Of a DNA stretch of 64,000 nt, positions 42,490 through 56,284 are shown in pieces. The first letter of the stretch is position 1. Each line of letters starts with the position of its first letter. Below the pieces are notes generated by a model. That model was not told the origin of the DNA and did no database searches. It saw only the letters and a program-made list of their open reading frames with translations. The DNA is from Ascarosepion bandense (Eukaryota > Mollusca > Cephalopoda > Sepiida > Sepiidae), in contig JBBBDQ010001451.1 in the NCBI GenBank assembly GCA_037127315.1, positions 1,577,001 to 1,641,000 of the forward strand, given 5' to 3'. Position numbers and translations under genes: made by a program.

Positions 42490-43012
42490 AAGGGTCATTC
42501 AAATAATACGGTGAATGTCTTTTGTTGAAGGACTTCTAATACAGATAGAAGCTTACTTTTATGTTCAGCGTAGTCTCCCAGCAGTGTCACACACTTTTCA
42601 CATCTGTGAACAAGATTCCTTATTCCTTCCGCGGAAAAATCTTAAGAGTGATATCTCAGCCAATCGCTTACAGCAAATTTGACTTCATCATCATTTTCAA
42701 ACTTCGTGCCTCTCGTGAACGCTTACAAGGGATAACACAGGTAAATGTCTGAAGGGGCAACATCTGAGCTGTAAAAAATATGAGGGGCAACTCGACCCTC
42801 TTCTATTTGTGCTCTGCATTTAGCATCTTTGGAACCCACCGGCATCTGACCTCCGAGTAGGCAAGATCATCATGGGCATTTTTCTGTGCTGTCCCAACAG
42901 ATAGGCTCAAAGTCCTTGCAATGTCACCCACTGTCACCCTTCTATCAGACAGAATGAGGTCATTGGCCTGATCAGATCACCTCAGGAAACCTCACTTCTG
43001 TAAGTCTCCCCT
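42490..43012 (-). pseudogene. Mariner transposase C-terminal relic
   Basis: Minus strand reads SSDVAPSDIYL (third catalytic region), TRGTKFENDDEVKFAVSDWL, FSAEGIRNLVHRCEKCVTLL and GDYAEHK, followed by a terminal block with AAGGACTTCTAATACAGATA-type sequence shared with the 41600 copy and GTATTATTTGAATGACCCT. Stops are present in the upstream part. Confidence 0.75.
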
Positions 43013-43014
43013 AA

Positions 43015-44940
43015 AATGGTGCCATTATTTATATTATATATCTTTAGCGAAAACTGGAAGGCAGGGTAGTTCTTAGATATGTGTTAATGTGTTTTTGTTA
43101 TATGTGAACTAAATATTACATTCTAGAAATTAGCGTATGAAGAAGTTGTGCTTACAATAGAAATTAACCAAAGTACCTTATTAAAAAACTTAACAAACCT
43201 TGTACCACAGTGTGTTTTCTACCGAAATGTACAACTGACATCATCCAATGATACAAGGCCGGAAATTTGAGATTTGAACAAAGATTTTCACTATCCATCG
43301 ATGATTTGAAAATGATAAAATAATAATCAAAGCAAAGAAGCTTTCTTCCTTTTTTATACTTATGAGGTTAGTTACCTTTGTAGCCGTATAGAGATGGTTA
43401 ATGTTTCTGTTGATTCGACTTTGTGTCATACCTAACCGAACTCCCCTACTGTTTACAAGTTATATCCAGAATTATTAACATCAAAATTATCAGAAGATTT
43501 TCATTGTTATCAGAAGTTTGGTTGCCGGCAGGTTGGAATATGTGGAATTGTGTGGAATAGTGTAAGAATAAAATATACATTTTGCATTTTAAAATAAAAT
43601 TTATTAAAAGCAAAGGATAGCAAGAATTCGTAGAAATTATTGTTCGGTTAGAAAGTTTAGGTTATCAATAGTTGTAGAAAATGTTTGTAGCAGTAATGTA
43701 GGGAATTAACATTTCTGTAGAATTTTAGAGTTCATGGTTTTATAGTAGCAGAATTTAAAGTCTTTGTTCCTTCTTCTATTTGGTGGGTCGTGAGACAGAG
43801 ATAGTGAGAGAGTGAGAGGTAAAAATAAATGAAGAAATAGTACTTAACGTGTCCATTTTTCTCTGTGGCGGCGTGGAGTGAAATACAAGAACAGAAAATT
43901 GGAAGAAGAGGTCGAATGAAAATGGGATGTGCTTTGCGTTCGTGTCGGCTTCTTGAATTTTCTTTCGTTACATTGCCACGAGGTCCTCAGCTAACCGCTC
44001 CAATGTCGGACTGCTTTACAAAAAGGTTAGCGACGTGGTTTAAATAGTGAAAAATCTCATGACGCCGGCTCCAGCATGTATTTTTGCATCTAGGTATGAA
44101 AATATGTCATACATGAATTTTCGGTTTTTAATCCAATCAGGATTCAGGATTTTACTTTTCTCACTGACTTGGGAATAATCATTTGAATTCACTTTTGCGT
44201 TTGTGCAATTTCACTTTGGGTTTTTCCAAAACGTTTTTAATTCTTAATTTCTTATCACACTACGCCTTCAATGTTTCGTTCCGATTTTGAAAGCATTCAA
44301 CAATGACGGTGAGCTTTCGCAAGTGACATTAAAATTCTTTTTTTTTTTAACTCCAAACGAAGTGATGTTTTATTTGAAGAGCATAAATCTTGAGAAACAA
44401 CAAAGAAAAAATACTTGTTGAAATCGTTAGTTCCTCTATGTCAAAAACATATTGCTAAAAACGGGATATAAAATAAAAGATCTTTAAGTAAGAGCATCCT
44501 TTTATATCACTCTTTGTTTATTGCTGGTCAGAAGTGAAAGACTGACATAAAATCTTCAAAGTAATGTTTTCCAAAGAGAGCCTTCTGAGCTTACAACCAG
44601 CATTTTTCTTCCAATTACCTTTCGTTTTTTTGTCTTTTTCTTCGGGTGTCATAAAACCTCATCCATTATTTAAGACAGAAATTTCGGTATTTTTGTTTAA
44701 TGTTCTCTCCTCCTTGTTAATCCTTTCAAAATGGCGCCCACTTATGTTAGTGATTCTGAATGCCACGCATGAATAATGACTATTTTCTGCAGCGGGAATA
44801 TTTTAATATATTTTTTTAAAAGTGATGCTATAATGAGGCGTATACGAATGAGTGATAGGATCGATTGTTTCGTTCTTTTATATTTAGGAACGAAATTAAA
44901 CAACACCGTACATAACCTTGGGCATTTAATAAACCCACTT
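43015..44940. other. No gene recognised
   Basis: AT-rich. 43780-44050 is less AT-rich, with a GAGAG run and a GGTTAGCGACGTGGTTTAAATAG block that may be an LTR fragment, but I see no partner copy. Confidence 0.35.
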
Positions 44941-44947
44941 GAATGCG

Positions 44948-45715
44948 GATGTGTGTTGTGGTGCAGTGGGTATCGACTCGGAACGACAAATCGGGGTGCC
45001 CAGTTCAAATTCCAGCTAAATTCGTCGCATTCACTTACGCATAAATACCCTTGGGAAAGGTTTTAATGCGTCTCTTCTCTCCAGTTATGGGTTAAATAAT
45101 AGGAAAATTTTGTTCTATAGCCTTGGCTGGCACTCTGTCTACCGCAGAACGCAATGGCAAACTGCTGCCGGATAATCTTCTCCCCTGTCAGTCATTTCAC
45201 TTTCGAGACATGATCGTCCAAGTGTGTATCACGTATGGCACTTAACTGACTGAACTAGTGTCTATATACGCTATTAGTAGGAACATCAAACATTTAGACA
45301 TCTATATAGATATTGAAGAGCAATCTGTTAGTAAGTAGGTATTTATCTGCTGATGTTTTTTATGAAAATGTTTAAAACTTGGAAGCAGTTCAAACGGAAA
45401 ACACAAGACTGACTGAATATAATAGTTGGAAACATAATTAAAACTTCTACTGGGCATAAAGTGCGGGATACGTTTTCTATTGTTATGACACCCCACTAAT
45501 TATACTTAATATAATAATTTAATATAATCTATCTCTTCTCCCTCCCGATATGACAGGACAAATGACAGGAGAAATTGGGTTCTCTAGCCTTAACCGGCAA
45601 CCAGTTTACCGAATAAAGTAATGGCAACATACAGCATGATAATATTTTGCCCAGTCTCTTTCTAGACATGATCACCCAAACGTATCATGTATGGCACTTG
45701 ACTGACTAACCCTGT
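44948..45715 (+). mobile_element. Dimeric SINE, halves separated
   Basis: The first SINE (44948-45256) has a clear head GTTGTGGTGCAGTGGGTATCG. About 145 bp of unrelated sequence follows, then GACTGACTGAATATAATAGTTG and a partly deleted fold-back (CATAAAGTGCGGGATACGTTTT). The second, headless body runs to 45715. Its 3' extension, CTAACCCTGTCATCATCGTG and ATTCATGTATC, matches the 58190-58212 copy. Confidence 0.75.
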
Positions 45716-45739
45716 CATCATCGTGATTCATGTATCATT

Positions 45740-47167
<1,428 letters not shown>

Positions 47168-47395
47168 AAATTTGCCACAGGACTGTAAAGTATTCCACGA
47201 CACCTAAAGGTGTGATACCCATTAGAACAAGAATTAATAGTGCACCCAACAAGTTAGTTAGGGACATCGCTAACATCTTAATGCAGTTCCCTGGCACCAT
47301 CAGCACTACACGAGTCAGACAATCAGGTAATTTACTCCAAAGAATACAATGCATTAATATTGATAATATTGGCAAATTCCAACATCAACTCACTA
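47168..47395 (+). pseudogene. Penelope-like or related RT N-terminal relic
   Basis: Directly after the array, the frame reads [19 protein letters not shown] then [10 protein letters not shown] and [16 protein letters not shown]. This resembles the PxxxIPxRPIxxSxxxPTxxLxK region before the RT catalytic palm of Penelope-like elements. The match is to a pattern I remember, not to a search result. Confidence 0.4.
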
Positions 47396-47434
47396 TACAC
47401 AAGCATCTTCTTCATGTGCCGTGTCACTTCTAAA

Positions 47435-47990
47435 CGTAAGCGATCATGGTTTTCCACTTGACTCTGTCTCTTGTCGCTTTCAATATATTTTCTTTTGGTA
47501 CCTTTTCCAAACCCCACTCCGAAATTCATTTGCTCAGACCTATCAAGTATATCTCAAGGTGCTTTCGTCCGCTGAGTATTGAATTCTCTAGGCCTTTCAT
47601 CTTCATTACGTGTCCCAGGTACCTCATCTATCTATTGCTGATGCTAAGTATCAGTTTTCTTCTCGTTTACATTTTCTCCAACACCTTTTCGCTGCTTACT
47701 TGCTTTGTCCATGGTATCCTCAGCGTCTTTCTATAAACCCATATTTCGGCTGTCTCAAGCCTCTCTTTCATACTTGATAAGATCTTCAAACATTCACTTT
47801 CATACAGAAGGACATAAATCACATAGAAATTCTCTTTTCTTTGTTTCTAATGAGGTTTTTCCTGTTTCTCAGTACTTTGATTATCTTCTGAAATGCATCC
47901 TTGGCCATGCCAATGTGTCTTTGGATCTCCGTGTCACATTTTCCATCCTTTGTCAGAACACTTCCCAGGTATTTGAATTACACAAATAAA
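47435..47990 (-). pseudogene. RTE-like LINE C-terminal relic
   Basis: Minus strand reads FKYLGSVLTKDGKCDTEIQR, HIGMAKDAFQKI and NRKTSLETKKRE, then after shifts ERLETAEIWVYRKTLRIPWT, RYLGHVMKMKGLEN and RDRVKWKTM. These are successive C-terminal blocks of RTE-type LINEs, with several stops. Same class as 15372-15680. Confidence 0.8.
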
Positions 47991-48205
47991 CCCATCACAA
48001 AATGCCTCAACATTCTAAGATATCACATCATGTATCCAAGAATACGCTTCCTCTAACCGTCTACAAATTATAGAGACACACAAATAAATTCCTAATCAAT
48101 GTTTTTTCTGTTTCAGTAACATCTTTGCAAACAAAAAAATCAACTTACACGTGGGGTCACTTATCAGTAGTATTCTCGCTTGCATATATCTAGAATTCTT
48201 AGAAT

Positions 48206-48206
48206 A

Positions 48207-48242
<36 letters not shown>
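48206..48242. repeat. (AT)n microsatellite
   Basis: AT run with one CAT interruption. Confidence 0.9.
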
Positions 48243-48534
48243 GTTGTTGCAATGGTTTATAAATCCATAGTATCACGACACAAAAATTTTCATGTTTCGG
48301 AGCTGAACTGCTCTTCTCCGCTTAACAGATATAAACACTGGTCGTCTGTAGGCGAATGAAAAAGCTTTTCTGTGAACGATCTCCGTTTTAGAGATGGGGT
48401 CTGCAGGGACAAAATCTGTCTAAATTAATAACAACCAGTAAATTGTCAAACAGAAAAAAATAAGCTGACAATGTTTTCTAATAAAGTAAATGGGCTTACT
48501 GTTGTTTTACGTTAAATAACAGATTATCATAGAT

Positions 48535-48995
48535 CACCAACATTTCTGGTGCCCTCTCCGAAAACTTTTACTCAGGCAACCAGACTGGCAACAACGTCCC
48601 ACCCTTTTACAGTTAGATCAAATTAATGAGGACGACAGTTCTACTCTTTCAGCTTCTTATCTCGCGCTTCCCGCCAGTAGAACTCCCTTCCATATACTTG
48701 CTTTCATGGCGGCTAAAACCTCCAGAAATTTAAAAGCAAAAGCAATTCCCATCTCTTATCCACTTAACCCCAACCCTTTCTACATCACCCCGCGTATCTT
48801 GTTTTTCTTTTCTCTCTACCTTTGCAAATGTCTTCACTTCTATGCTCACATTCTTCTCTTGCCCTTTCTCTTTCACCTTCTGTAGCTGATTCGTCTTTGT
48901 CTTCATTCGCCTCCTGGCTAAAACTTTAGCTCTCTTATGTAGCTCCCTGCGTATTAGTGGCGGTACCACCTTGCTTGGGCTGAAATAATTTTACA
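48535..48995 (+). mobile_element. LINE 3' end, diverged
   Basis: A drifted C-terminus (CTTCCCGCCAGTAGAACTCCC region) and a 3' UTR ending GCGTATTAGTGGCGGTACC..TTGCTTGGGCTGAAATAATT. Confidence 0.65.
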
Positions 48996-49044
48996 AAGTA
49001 GATCAAAATGGGTTACCGCTTAAAAATAATAGGTCGTTTAATCT

Positions 49045-49205
49045 TGGATATGCGGTAATGTAATGAATAATGGCTGAGAATTGGAAACTGGAGAACCGAA
49101 TTTTAATTCCACTTAGTTTTGTTACATTTTCTTACGCACAATTTCCCTTAAAAGAGGTATGAATCCCTCTTACCCCCTGCTATGGGTTAATTAGTAGGAC
49201 TTGTA
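49045..49205 (+). mobile_element. tRNA-derived SINE, badly decayed
   Basis: The remnants TTCTTACGCACAATT, GAGGTATGAATCC and GCTATGGGTTAATTAGTAGGAC are in SINE order. Head and hairpin are lost. Confidence 0.5.
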
Positions 49206-49965
49206 CTAATAAAATCGTTATTTTCTCCCCCAAAATTCTTATAAACTGAAGTATATTGTCTTTACTAACATGCAAAAGGTTAATAAGATCTAAGAAACGA
49301 ATCAATCTAAATTTTAATCAAATAAAAAGTAACATTGTCCTGATTTATTGCCATCGAGATTGTTTGTATTTATGATTTTATCTCTAATGCCCACGTGTAT
49401 TATATTTGAAAAAATGTTAAAATCCTATTTACCAAAATATATCTGTCTCGCATCTCGACAGCTTGGAGTTTTGCTCATCCATCATTTAATCAGGATACAA
49501 GCCAGTTTGTTGTTGGGCAATATATAGAAACATGTTTGGATAAAAATGTATGTCCATCATCTTTATGCGTGATCAATTCAGAATTAATCTATATAAACTG
49601 CGTCTAGAGATAATATGCAAGATATGAATTGGTATAAAGAGTTGCGTCTTTAATGTTAAAAGTCCCATTATGATGTTGTTTAGATTCTACTTAATATTAT
49701 TAACTTAGATTTATAGTGATAGAGAAAACTATTGTTTTTGGTTGATAAAAAATTTACTAAGTTAAAAAACAGACTAATTTGACTGTCACTAGTTTATTTG
49801 CAACTATTTATTTTGATACTTTTACATTATTATACATTGTAAAACTAATGTAAAAATAATATGAAAAGATTTTAGAACAAATTCGTCAGTTTCTTAAAGG
49901 AAAAACATAAAAAAATTATTGTAAAAATAAAAGATATATTAACAAAAAATAATAAAGAACCTCCT
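49206..49965. other. AT-rich, no gene seen
   Basis: May include the flank or UTR of the adjacent Tc1 element. No inverted repeat was located. Confidence 0.4.
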
Positions 49966-49970
49966 AAAAT

Positions 49971-50826
49971 TTATTGCACAAATTCTCCTTTCTTTTCAAT
50001 AACTCTTAGCAGACTATTGTCAACATCTAATGTTAAATTTGCAATTTTAGCAGCTGGTAAGTTGTTTGCAGCAACTTTAACTGCCTCCCAGAGGTCACAC
50101 TTGCTGTTGAATTGCCTTCCATTAGAATAAATATCTCTCTTGATGATGCTCTACAGGTTCTCAATGAGATTCAAGTCACAACTATTTGAAGGTCAGTCCA
50201 TAAGAGAATCTTCAACAAATCCCTTTTCTTTCAACCAGGATTTAGAAAACTTTGATTCATGACTTGGTGCGTTGTCTTGCAAAAATGATCATAGATCTAC
50301 GCTTGTCTAAAGACTGATTATCAAGCCATTCCAAGAAATATTGCTCTAGAAAATCACAGTAACTTTTGGAATTCATGTTAACTCCGTCTTTCAATTTAAA
50401 TGGACCTACGAGCCCATTATCAATAACCCCAGCCCATATCATGAGCCCACCGCCGCCTTGCTGGCGTTTAAAAATTTCTCTTGAATCATGTTGCTTGCAA
50501 GCTCATACTCGAGTCCATCCATCGGGGCCATCGAGGGTGATCCTTGATTCGTCTGTAAAAAGCACTTCACTGCAATCAGTTTTCAAGTAATTTTTTGCCC
50601 ACTGCAATCTTCTTTCTTTATGTTCTTTTGTTAAAATGGGTTTCTTTATTTGATTTTTTACATTAGCAAACTTTCTTAATGCTTTACACCTTGTTTCCCT
50701 TGACACCATAGGAGCTGCAGCGGCCTCAGATATGAACGCACTTGACGCATTTGGGTTTTTTATTAACTCTCTTCGGATATGTGATAGATCTCGCTTTGTT
50801 AAATTCCTGAATTCAGCCTGAGACAT
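49971..50826 (-). pseudogene. Tc1-like transposase, nearly complete relic
   Basis: About 285 codons from 50826 (start codon unclear) to a TAA at 49971. Order: FRNLTKRDLSHIRRELIKNP and VSRETRCKALRKF (paired helix-turn-helix), LQWAKNYLKTD, VLFTDESRI (first catalytic Asp), a TGA at about 50502, MIWAGVIDNG, a one-base loss near 50285, then QDNAPSHESK (second Asp), SCDLNLIEN (third acidic residue) and a C-terminus with KGEFVQ. Lesions: a TGA, a one-base deletion, then TGA and TAG. Few defects for a relic, so it was lost fairly recently. Confidence 0.85.
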
Positions 50827-50829
50827 TTT

Positions 50830-51600
50830 TTCATTGGTTGAATTCCCATTTGAAATATTTTCTTGATTGTTCGATGATTCCTTTTCAAATATTTTTTTAT
50901 TAAAAAAAAATTGAGCCTTTATAATTAATTTTAATTCCGACGTTTTAAATATTCATTTGGTCAACAAAAAAATGGGAATATTTTTCCTCGTAATTTTGAA
51001 ACAAATGAAATATTAACAAAAATAGTATTTTCCAAACAAAAACAAAATATGTAAAAAAAGTGCCAATGGTTAATTTAATTATTTAAGTCTTTTTTTCATA
51101 TTTAATATTTCATACTTCAGAAAATAAAATTAAAAAAGAAAAATAAACATTTTTTTGCTAAATATTTCATGCAGGAAATCAACTGTGGCATTAATGTAAC
51201 TTTTTCCTCTAAAATTAAATGCTTAAATTTTTAAATATTCTTCGTAAATTTCCGAACTGAAAGCGTAATAGTTTTTATATTTCTAATTTCAGTAAAACAA
51301 AATAAACAATTTGTTATTTTTATGTTAAATTCATTTAGCCAATAAAAAATGTCAATATTTTCCCCCGTAATTTTGAAAAGAAAACAAACGCAATGTTGTT
51401 TACAATGTCACACAATACATAAAATCACACTTACGCCAAACAAAAAGAAATCTTTTATGCTGAAAATGATTACTAACAGTCTTAGCTCTCCTTTCCAGCT
51501 TTCGATAAATGATTTCCATCTACTCCTCTCATTGGCATCTTCTCCTACTACTGAAATGTTCTGCGTTTGCACTGGCAACGCCGGGCTACGATGCTAGTTT
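50830..51600. other. AT-rich; possible Helitron 3' end
   Basis: GTAATTTTGAAA-type blocks repeat at 50990 and 51365. At 51570-51595 a CTGGC/GCCGG hairpin is followed 9 nt later by CTAG and a T, a pattern typical of Helitron 3' ends. No Rep/helicase coding sequence was seen. Confidence 0.3.
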
Positions 51601-51718
51601 AAAATATGACAATATTTCTGAAAACAATAAATACCGGCGAATCGAATTTAATGACAACAGCGGACGTTGATCTCGACCCTTGCAGTCGCTGCTTACCCTC
51701 CAAGGAAGAGCGAACATA

Positions 51719-52641
51719 TCAGGTCGGTGCAAAAGATTTTACCGATTTAAAATATCATCTTGAAAATGAAAAACTGTGTTGAAAATCTTTATTCATAACA
51801 ATAACCATCTTTACACTCCATAACTTAATTCCATCTGTCAACGAGCTTATAAATGCCTAATTCTTTAGAGTTTGATGAGAAATATGAATCTTACTTATGT
51901 TCATTCTCTTCTCGTGATGTTTACCTAAGGCCATCTAAAAATGAAATAAGTGATAATCCGAGGCATCTAGGTCAGAAGAATATGCAGGATGGGGGGCAAG
52001 ATGACACTTCTCATCACCTGTGACAAGCCTACCCAAAAAGGGTGTCTAAAGGTGATGTGAAAGCAGAAATCCGCAACAAGAAACAGGTTGTTGGAGGTTC
52101 ACTGAAGACAGTTCTTGCGAGACCCAGTTTCCGAAAATAGAAATCTTTCCCATTCTTTTCAGTTGGCGTGACGCAGTTGTATGGAATACATTAAATTGTT
52201 GTGCAAGTTATCTTGAGGTTACCGTAGGGCATTGAATTACAGTGGCAGTCAACACATCTCAATTAAGATTTTGGGCGACCACCTCTAGCCTCATTTTTCA
52301 AGCTGAATTGCCCTTTCCGAAAACGGCAAAACCCCCACCCACAACTACTTTCTTTCACTACATCAATTCCATAAACGTCCTGAATAGATCGTGCTGCTGC
52401 ATTTGCATTGGAACATCTGTGAAACTCTTAAGAGTAGAGCATGCCTAATGTGTTCTTTAGATGGGAAGAACATGGGTGAGAATATTGCAGAAAAATATGA
52501 TTGATGCTTTAATAATTTAAAAGAGAAAGATATAAATTCATCATGCTGATATGTTTAAGTCATAACAATATGCATAAAATAAATTACAATGATTTAAAAT
52601 GCCCTTTTTATAAACTGGCAAAAACTTTTGCACCGACCTGA
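51719..52641 (-). mobile_element. Mariner element, non-coding remnant with intact TIRs
   Basis: A 923-bp element. The termini share TCAGGTCGGTGCAAAAG exactly in inverted orientation and pair imperfectly to ~30 bp. TA flanks the left side. Minus-strand pieces HPAYSSDLDASDYHLF (third catalytic region) and SSLTDGIKLWSVKM mark a mariner transposase C-terminus with stops. It is too short to hold a full gene. Confidence 0.8.
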
Positions 52642-52644
52642 AAC

Positions 52645-54250
52645 TTCAAATGATATCTTTGTTCTCCAGTGTTTCAGAATCCATCTTCATCTTAAACAGC
52701 CGCAGCATCATCCCATGGTAGGCTGCGGTTGTACAGTAGTTCGAAGCTTAGCATATAACCAGTTCTATCCATATATCTGGGGTGCAGGTCGGAGAGGCAT
52801 TATATTTTGTGTATCGTGAATTGGGCGAGTAGAACGGGCGAATCTCATCCTTCTCCCGGTCAAGCCGCAGCTGATATCCTATAACTTGAAGCATTCTTAG
52901 ATCATAGATACATAGATACATAGAGGTTGATTCCATCGTCTACCCAGCGATCATCTATCTTCTACATTGGCTCTATCCATAGTTATATAACCCCTTTACA
53001 CCATGACCCTTAACACTTCTGCAGCTTTTTGACAGGGCATGTTTTAATACGATTGGGTGTATCGCCACCGTCTTTACAAAAAAATCCAGTTTTGATGCTG
53101 GTGACCTGAGTATGCAGCAGAATGTACTGAGATACATAATGCCATGAGTTCTTGTAGAATTACTTGAAAATTTCAAAATTTATTTTATGAATTTAATTGT
53201 TTTGATAACTTAAAAAATGTCCGAGAAAATGGCAGACGAATTAATATTTTTTATAAGGTTTAACGACGAAATTATTATAAATGCATCTTTATCGAGTAAA
53301 GATAACAAACTTTCTAGAGCCTCGTATGTACTTAATATTATGTCATCAGGTGAATATCTCCAGAGTTTCATCCACGGACTTGTCGCTTTCGCAAATTCTA
53401 AATCAAATACACATTCTTTGTAAAATTCCTCAATGGGATCTAAACTTGAAAAGGAGTAGACAAGTGAAAGGAAAAAAAATCAACTTGATTCTTTTAATTT
53501 GCAAAATTTAATGTAATTTGTAAAAATAATCAAAGTAAATTAAACGGGCTGAATTCAATCAGCGTTTATAATTTGAGTTTGCGTTTCCCTTTTTCTCTGC
53601 TAAAATGGTGAAGCGAGTTATTAAGAGAAGTAAATCAGATCTCTTATAATTTTTATCGGATTACTAATTTGCTTTGTAGCAAATGAAAACTAAAAACGAA
53701 AACAAAAAAATGACTAAAAAAAGAAGGCTAACAGAATGCCTCATGTTGTCCTAAACAGTGCACTCGGCAAACAGTTTTTATATCTAGGTTCGGAAAAAAA
53801 AAACTTCCGATTCGAAATCTTTTTGGTGAGAAGGACGCACAAAACTTCGAAAATTTTTCTTTAATCTTTTTACTTTTTGTTTTTGAAAACTCTCGCAGTT
53901 TTCCTTTCTTTTTTATCATTCTTATAGCCTGTATTTTGTGTTTGCCTATGTTGTTTCTTACGGGAATTTAAGTGACATTAAGTCTACTAAAAATTTAGAA
54001 TCCTCTTAAGTATTTTTCAAATTCAAATACCACTGCTAAATTAATAATTCTATACTACGATTCTCTAAAATTTTACAATATTTTTGACAACATTCTTCAG
54101 AAGTATTCCAGTTCTTTATTCTTTTATCTTTAGATAAATATAAACATGTTTTTCCTCTCCATATTCCAAAACATTTTTGTTCTCTGGCCAAATTCCCTAG
54201 AATAATTCACTGTTTTTGCGCTGACATTTTATCAAAAATAAAACTGATCT
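52645..54250. other. No gene recognised
   Basis: Small open frames at 52748-52936 (-), 53217-53423 (+) and 53728-53919 (-) lack family signatures. A CATAGATA simple run lies at about 52905-52925. Confidence 0.4.
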
Positions 54251-54257
54251 CACCTTT

Positions 54258-54552
54258 TTTTTTATAATAATATCGGCCAAAGCAAGGCATTTTACTGCCA
54301 CTGTTTTGCAGGGGGTTACCTAGGAGGAAAGGTCTGAGAAAGAGTGACAGGTTATAGGGGGTGTCAGGAAGTGGGTAAGAGAAGGATGAGAATACTGATG
54401 GGAGGTGAAGTGGACGGAGAAAGGAGCATGAGAGTGGATACAGGTTAGTGAGATAGGAGATGACGATTGACTTTACATTTAAATTCTTGGAGATTATAGC
54501 TGTCGGGGAAGCAAGTAAGGGAATTCCACAGGCGGGAAGTGCAAGAAAAGAT
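54258..54552 (-). mobile_element. LINE 3' end
   Basis: Plus-strand view: TATCGGCCAAAGCAAGGCAT..CACTGTTTTGCAGGGGGTTAC tail, then the reverse of FKxK and LPxLW C-terminal codons to about 54550, where it stops abruptly. Confidence 0.75.
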
Positions 54553-54777
54553 TATTAAAATTTGATATTTCTAAAGCACACCTGAAAGTGGGAATATATC
54601 ACAAAATGATATTTTAATACGAAACTCTCTCAACATGATACATTTATAAAGAAGAAAAATGAACCAAATTGTATGTTTTGACGCACCAAAAGAAGCATTC
54701 CTGATTATATCGCTGTTAGAGCAATGACAAGTTAATTCCTGGTGGATGTACGCAGGACTACAATTCATTAGACCCCA
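54553..54777. other. No feature seen
   Basis: Unassigned sequence between two LINE tails. Confidence 0.4.
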
Positions 54778-55545
54778 TTTTTTTTAATCCTTTCACCCCA
54801 AACAAGTCGGTAATGCCACTGATGTGCAGAGGGCTGCATAAGAGTAAAAGATTAAATAGGGGGAGAGTAAAGAGAAAGACGAACCAGTTAGAAAGGATGA
54901 GGAGAAGGATGATAATACAGGTGTGATGACAGTTGCAAAGGTAGAGAGAAAGGAAAAGATATACAGGGTGATGTAGAAAGAACTGGAGTCAAGTGGTTAA
55001 GAAATGGGTACTGACATTGAATTCCTGGAGGTTGTAGCCGTCAGGAAAGCAAGAATATGGAAGCGAATTATGGAGTAGAATTGTCTTCTGCATTTGGTTG
55101 ATCTAAATGTAAATGGGTGGGACCCAGTTGCCAGTCTGGTTGCACGAGTAAACACCTGTGGCAGGGGTACCAGTGGCTTAAGTTCGTCAGAACAGAAGCC
55201 AAAAGAATATTTATAGAACAGACAGAGGGGAGCCATGCTCCGTCGGTGAGAAAGTTTCTGGAGTCGAGCAGCCAAGTCGATTCCTATCACATTACTGATT
55301 CTCTTTTCGAGCCTCTCAAGAACACTGAGATGAACTGCGGTATTCCATGCACGGACGGATGGTTGATTTGTATATATTCAAGATGGACTCAGGCGGAACA
55401 AAACATCCTGGCCGGACACAGTGACCCAATATTCCAAACAGTGGATTCAGCTATTGACTCAATGACATGGTTCCACTTGAGATCGGAAGAGATGGTAAGG
55501 CCGAGAAGGCACAGTGTATTACTTGAAATCTTATATCACAATGTA
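54778..55545 (-). mobile_element. LINE C-terminal third
   Basis: Minus strand reads RSMAPLCLFYKYSFGFCSDE, FTRATRLATGSHPFTF and ATTSRNSMSVP. The tail (TTTCACCCCAAACAAG.CGGTAATGCCACTGATGTGCAG on the plus strand) begins near 54792. The SRLWNSLP block is deleted. Confidence 0.75.
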
Positions 55546-56035
55546 ATACTCGTGGTTTCTGAATGCTTCTGATTATAAATGCAACTGGCGTAGCTCTCAA
55601 CTAGACAGACCTGAGACATTTGTCTATATGTCTAGTGTATAAAAATATTGTTCGATCTATTGACTTGACACAAAGCGTTGTGAGTTCAATCCCTGGCTAC
55701 AGCAGTGGTTAACAAATATCTTAGCGAGTTGAGTTAAAGGAAGCTAACTACATGACATCTGAAAGTGGCATATCATATGGAATGAAAGGTGATCGAAATA
55801 AATGATTCCGTTTGAAATTCCAAGTAACTGAAAAAGGCCGGTGCGTACAAGATTGAAACGTCTTGAATATGGCAATAAAGATGTGGATAGCAGTATGAAT
55901 AATGTAGTCCTCAGGCATACATTTCTAAGAATCAGAGTGTATAAATTTCTCGTGTAATTAAGTTTCTTATCAGATAATATTTAGTTCGTACCTAACATCT
56001 GTAACCTTGTTGAAAACTTATCAATTTGAATATCG
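55546..56035. other. No gene seen
   Basis: Contains a box-B-like GTGAGTTCAATCCC near 55680, but no matching box A. Confidence 0.35.
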
Positions 56036-56039
56036 ATTA

Positions 56040-56280
56040 ATTGCTGTACGTGATGCAAGTTTGGCCATCATGTCTCATGATTTTCCCACAGTAGATAAAC
56101 TGGTTTCCAACCAAGTCTATAGAACCCAATTCGTACTGCTATTTAACCCGTAGCTAGAGGGGAAAATGTATTTTTGAGTAAATAAATGCAACGAATTGCA
56201 ACTGGAATTCGAACTCAGATATTCGATTTCTCGTTTCGAGCAGATATCCACTGCTTCACAATGCACAAACACGATTTAAA
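56040..56280 (-). mobile_element. tRNA-derived SINE with deletions
   Basis: Box B (CTGGAATTCGAACTC on the plus strand) and the head to GATATCCACTGC are clear. The hairpin region is partly deleted. Confidence 0.7.
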
Positions 56281-56284
56281 TATA

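Noticed and set aside
55660..55760. Third tRNA-derived SINE family
   Set aside because: Only a box-B-like motif is visible, with no box A and no second copy in the window.
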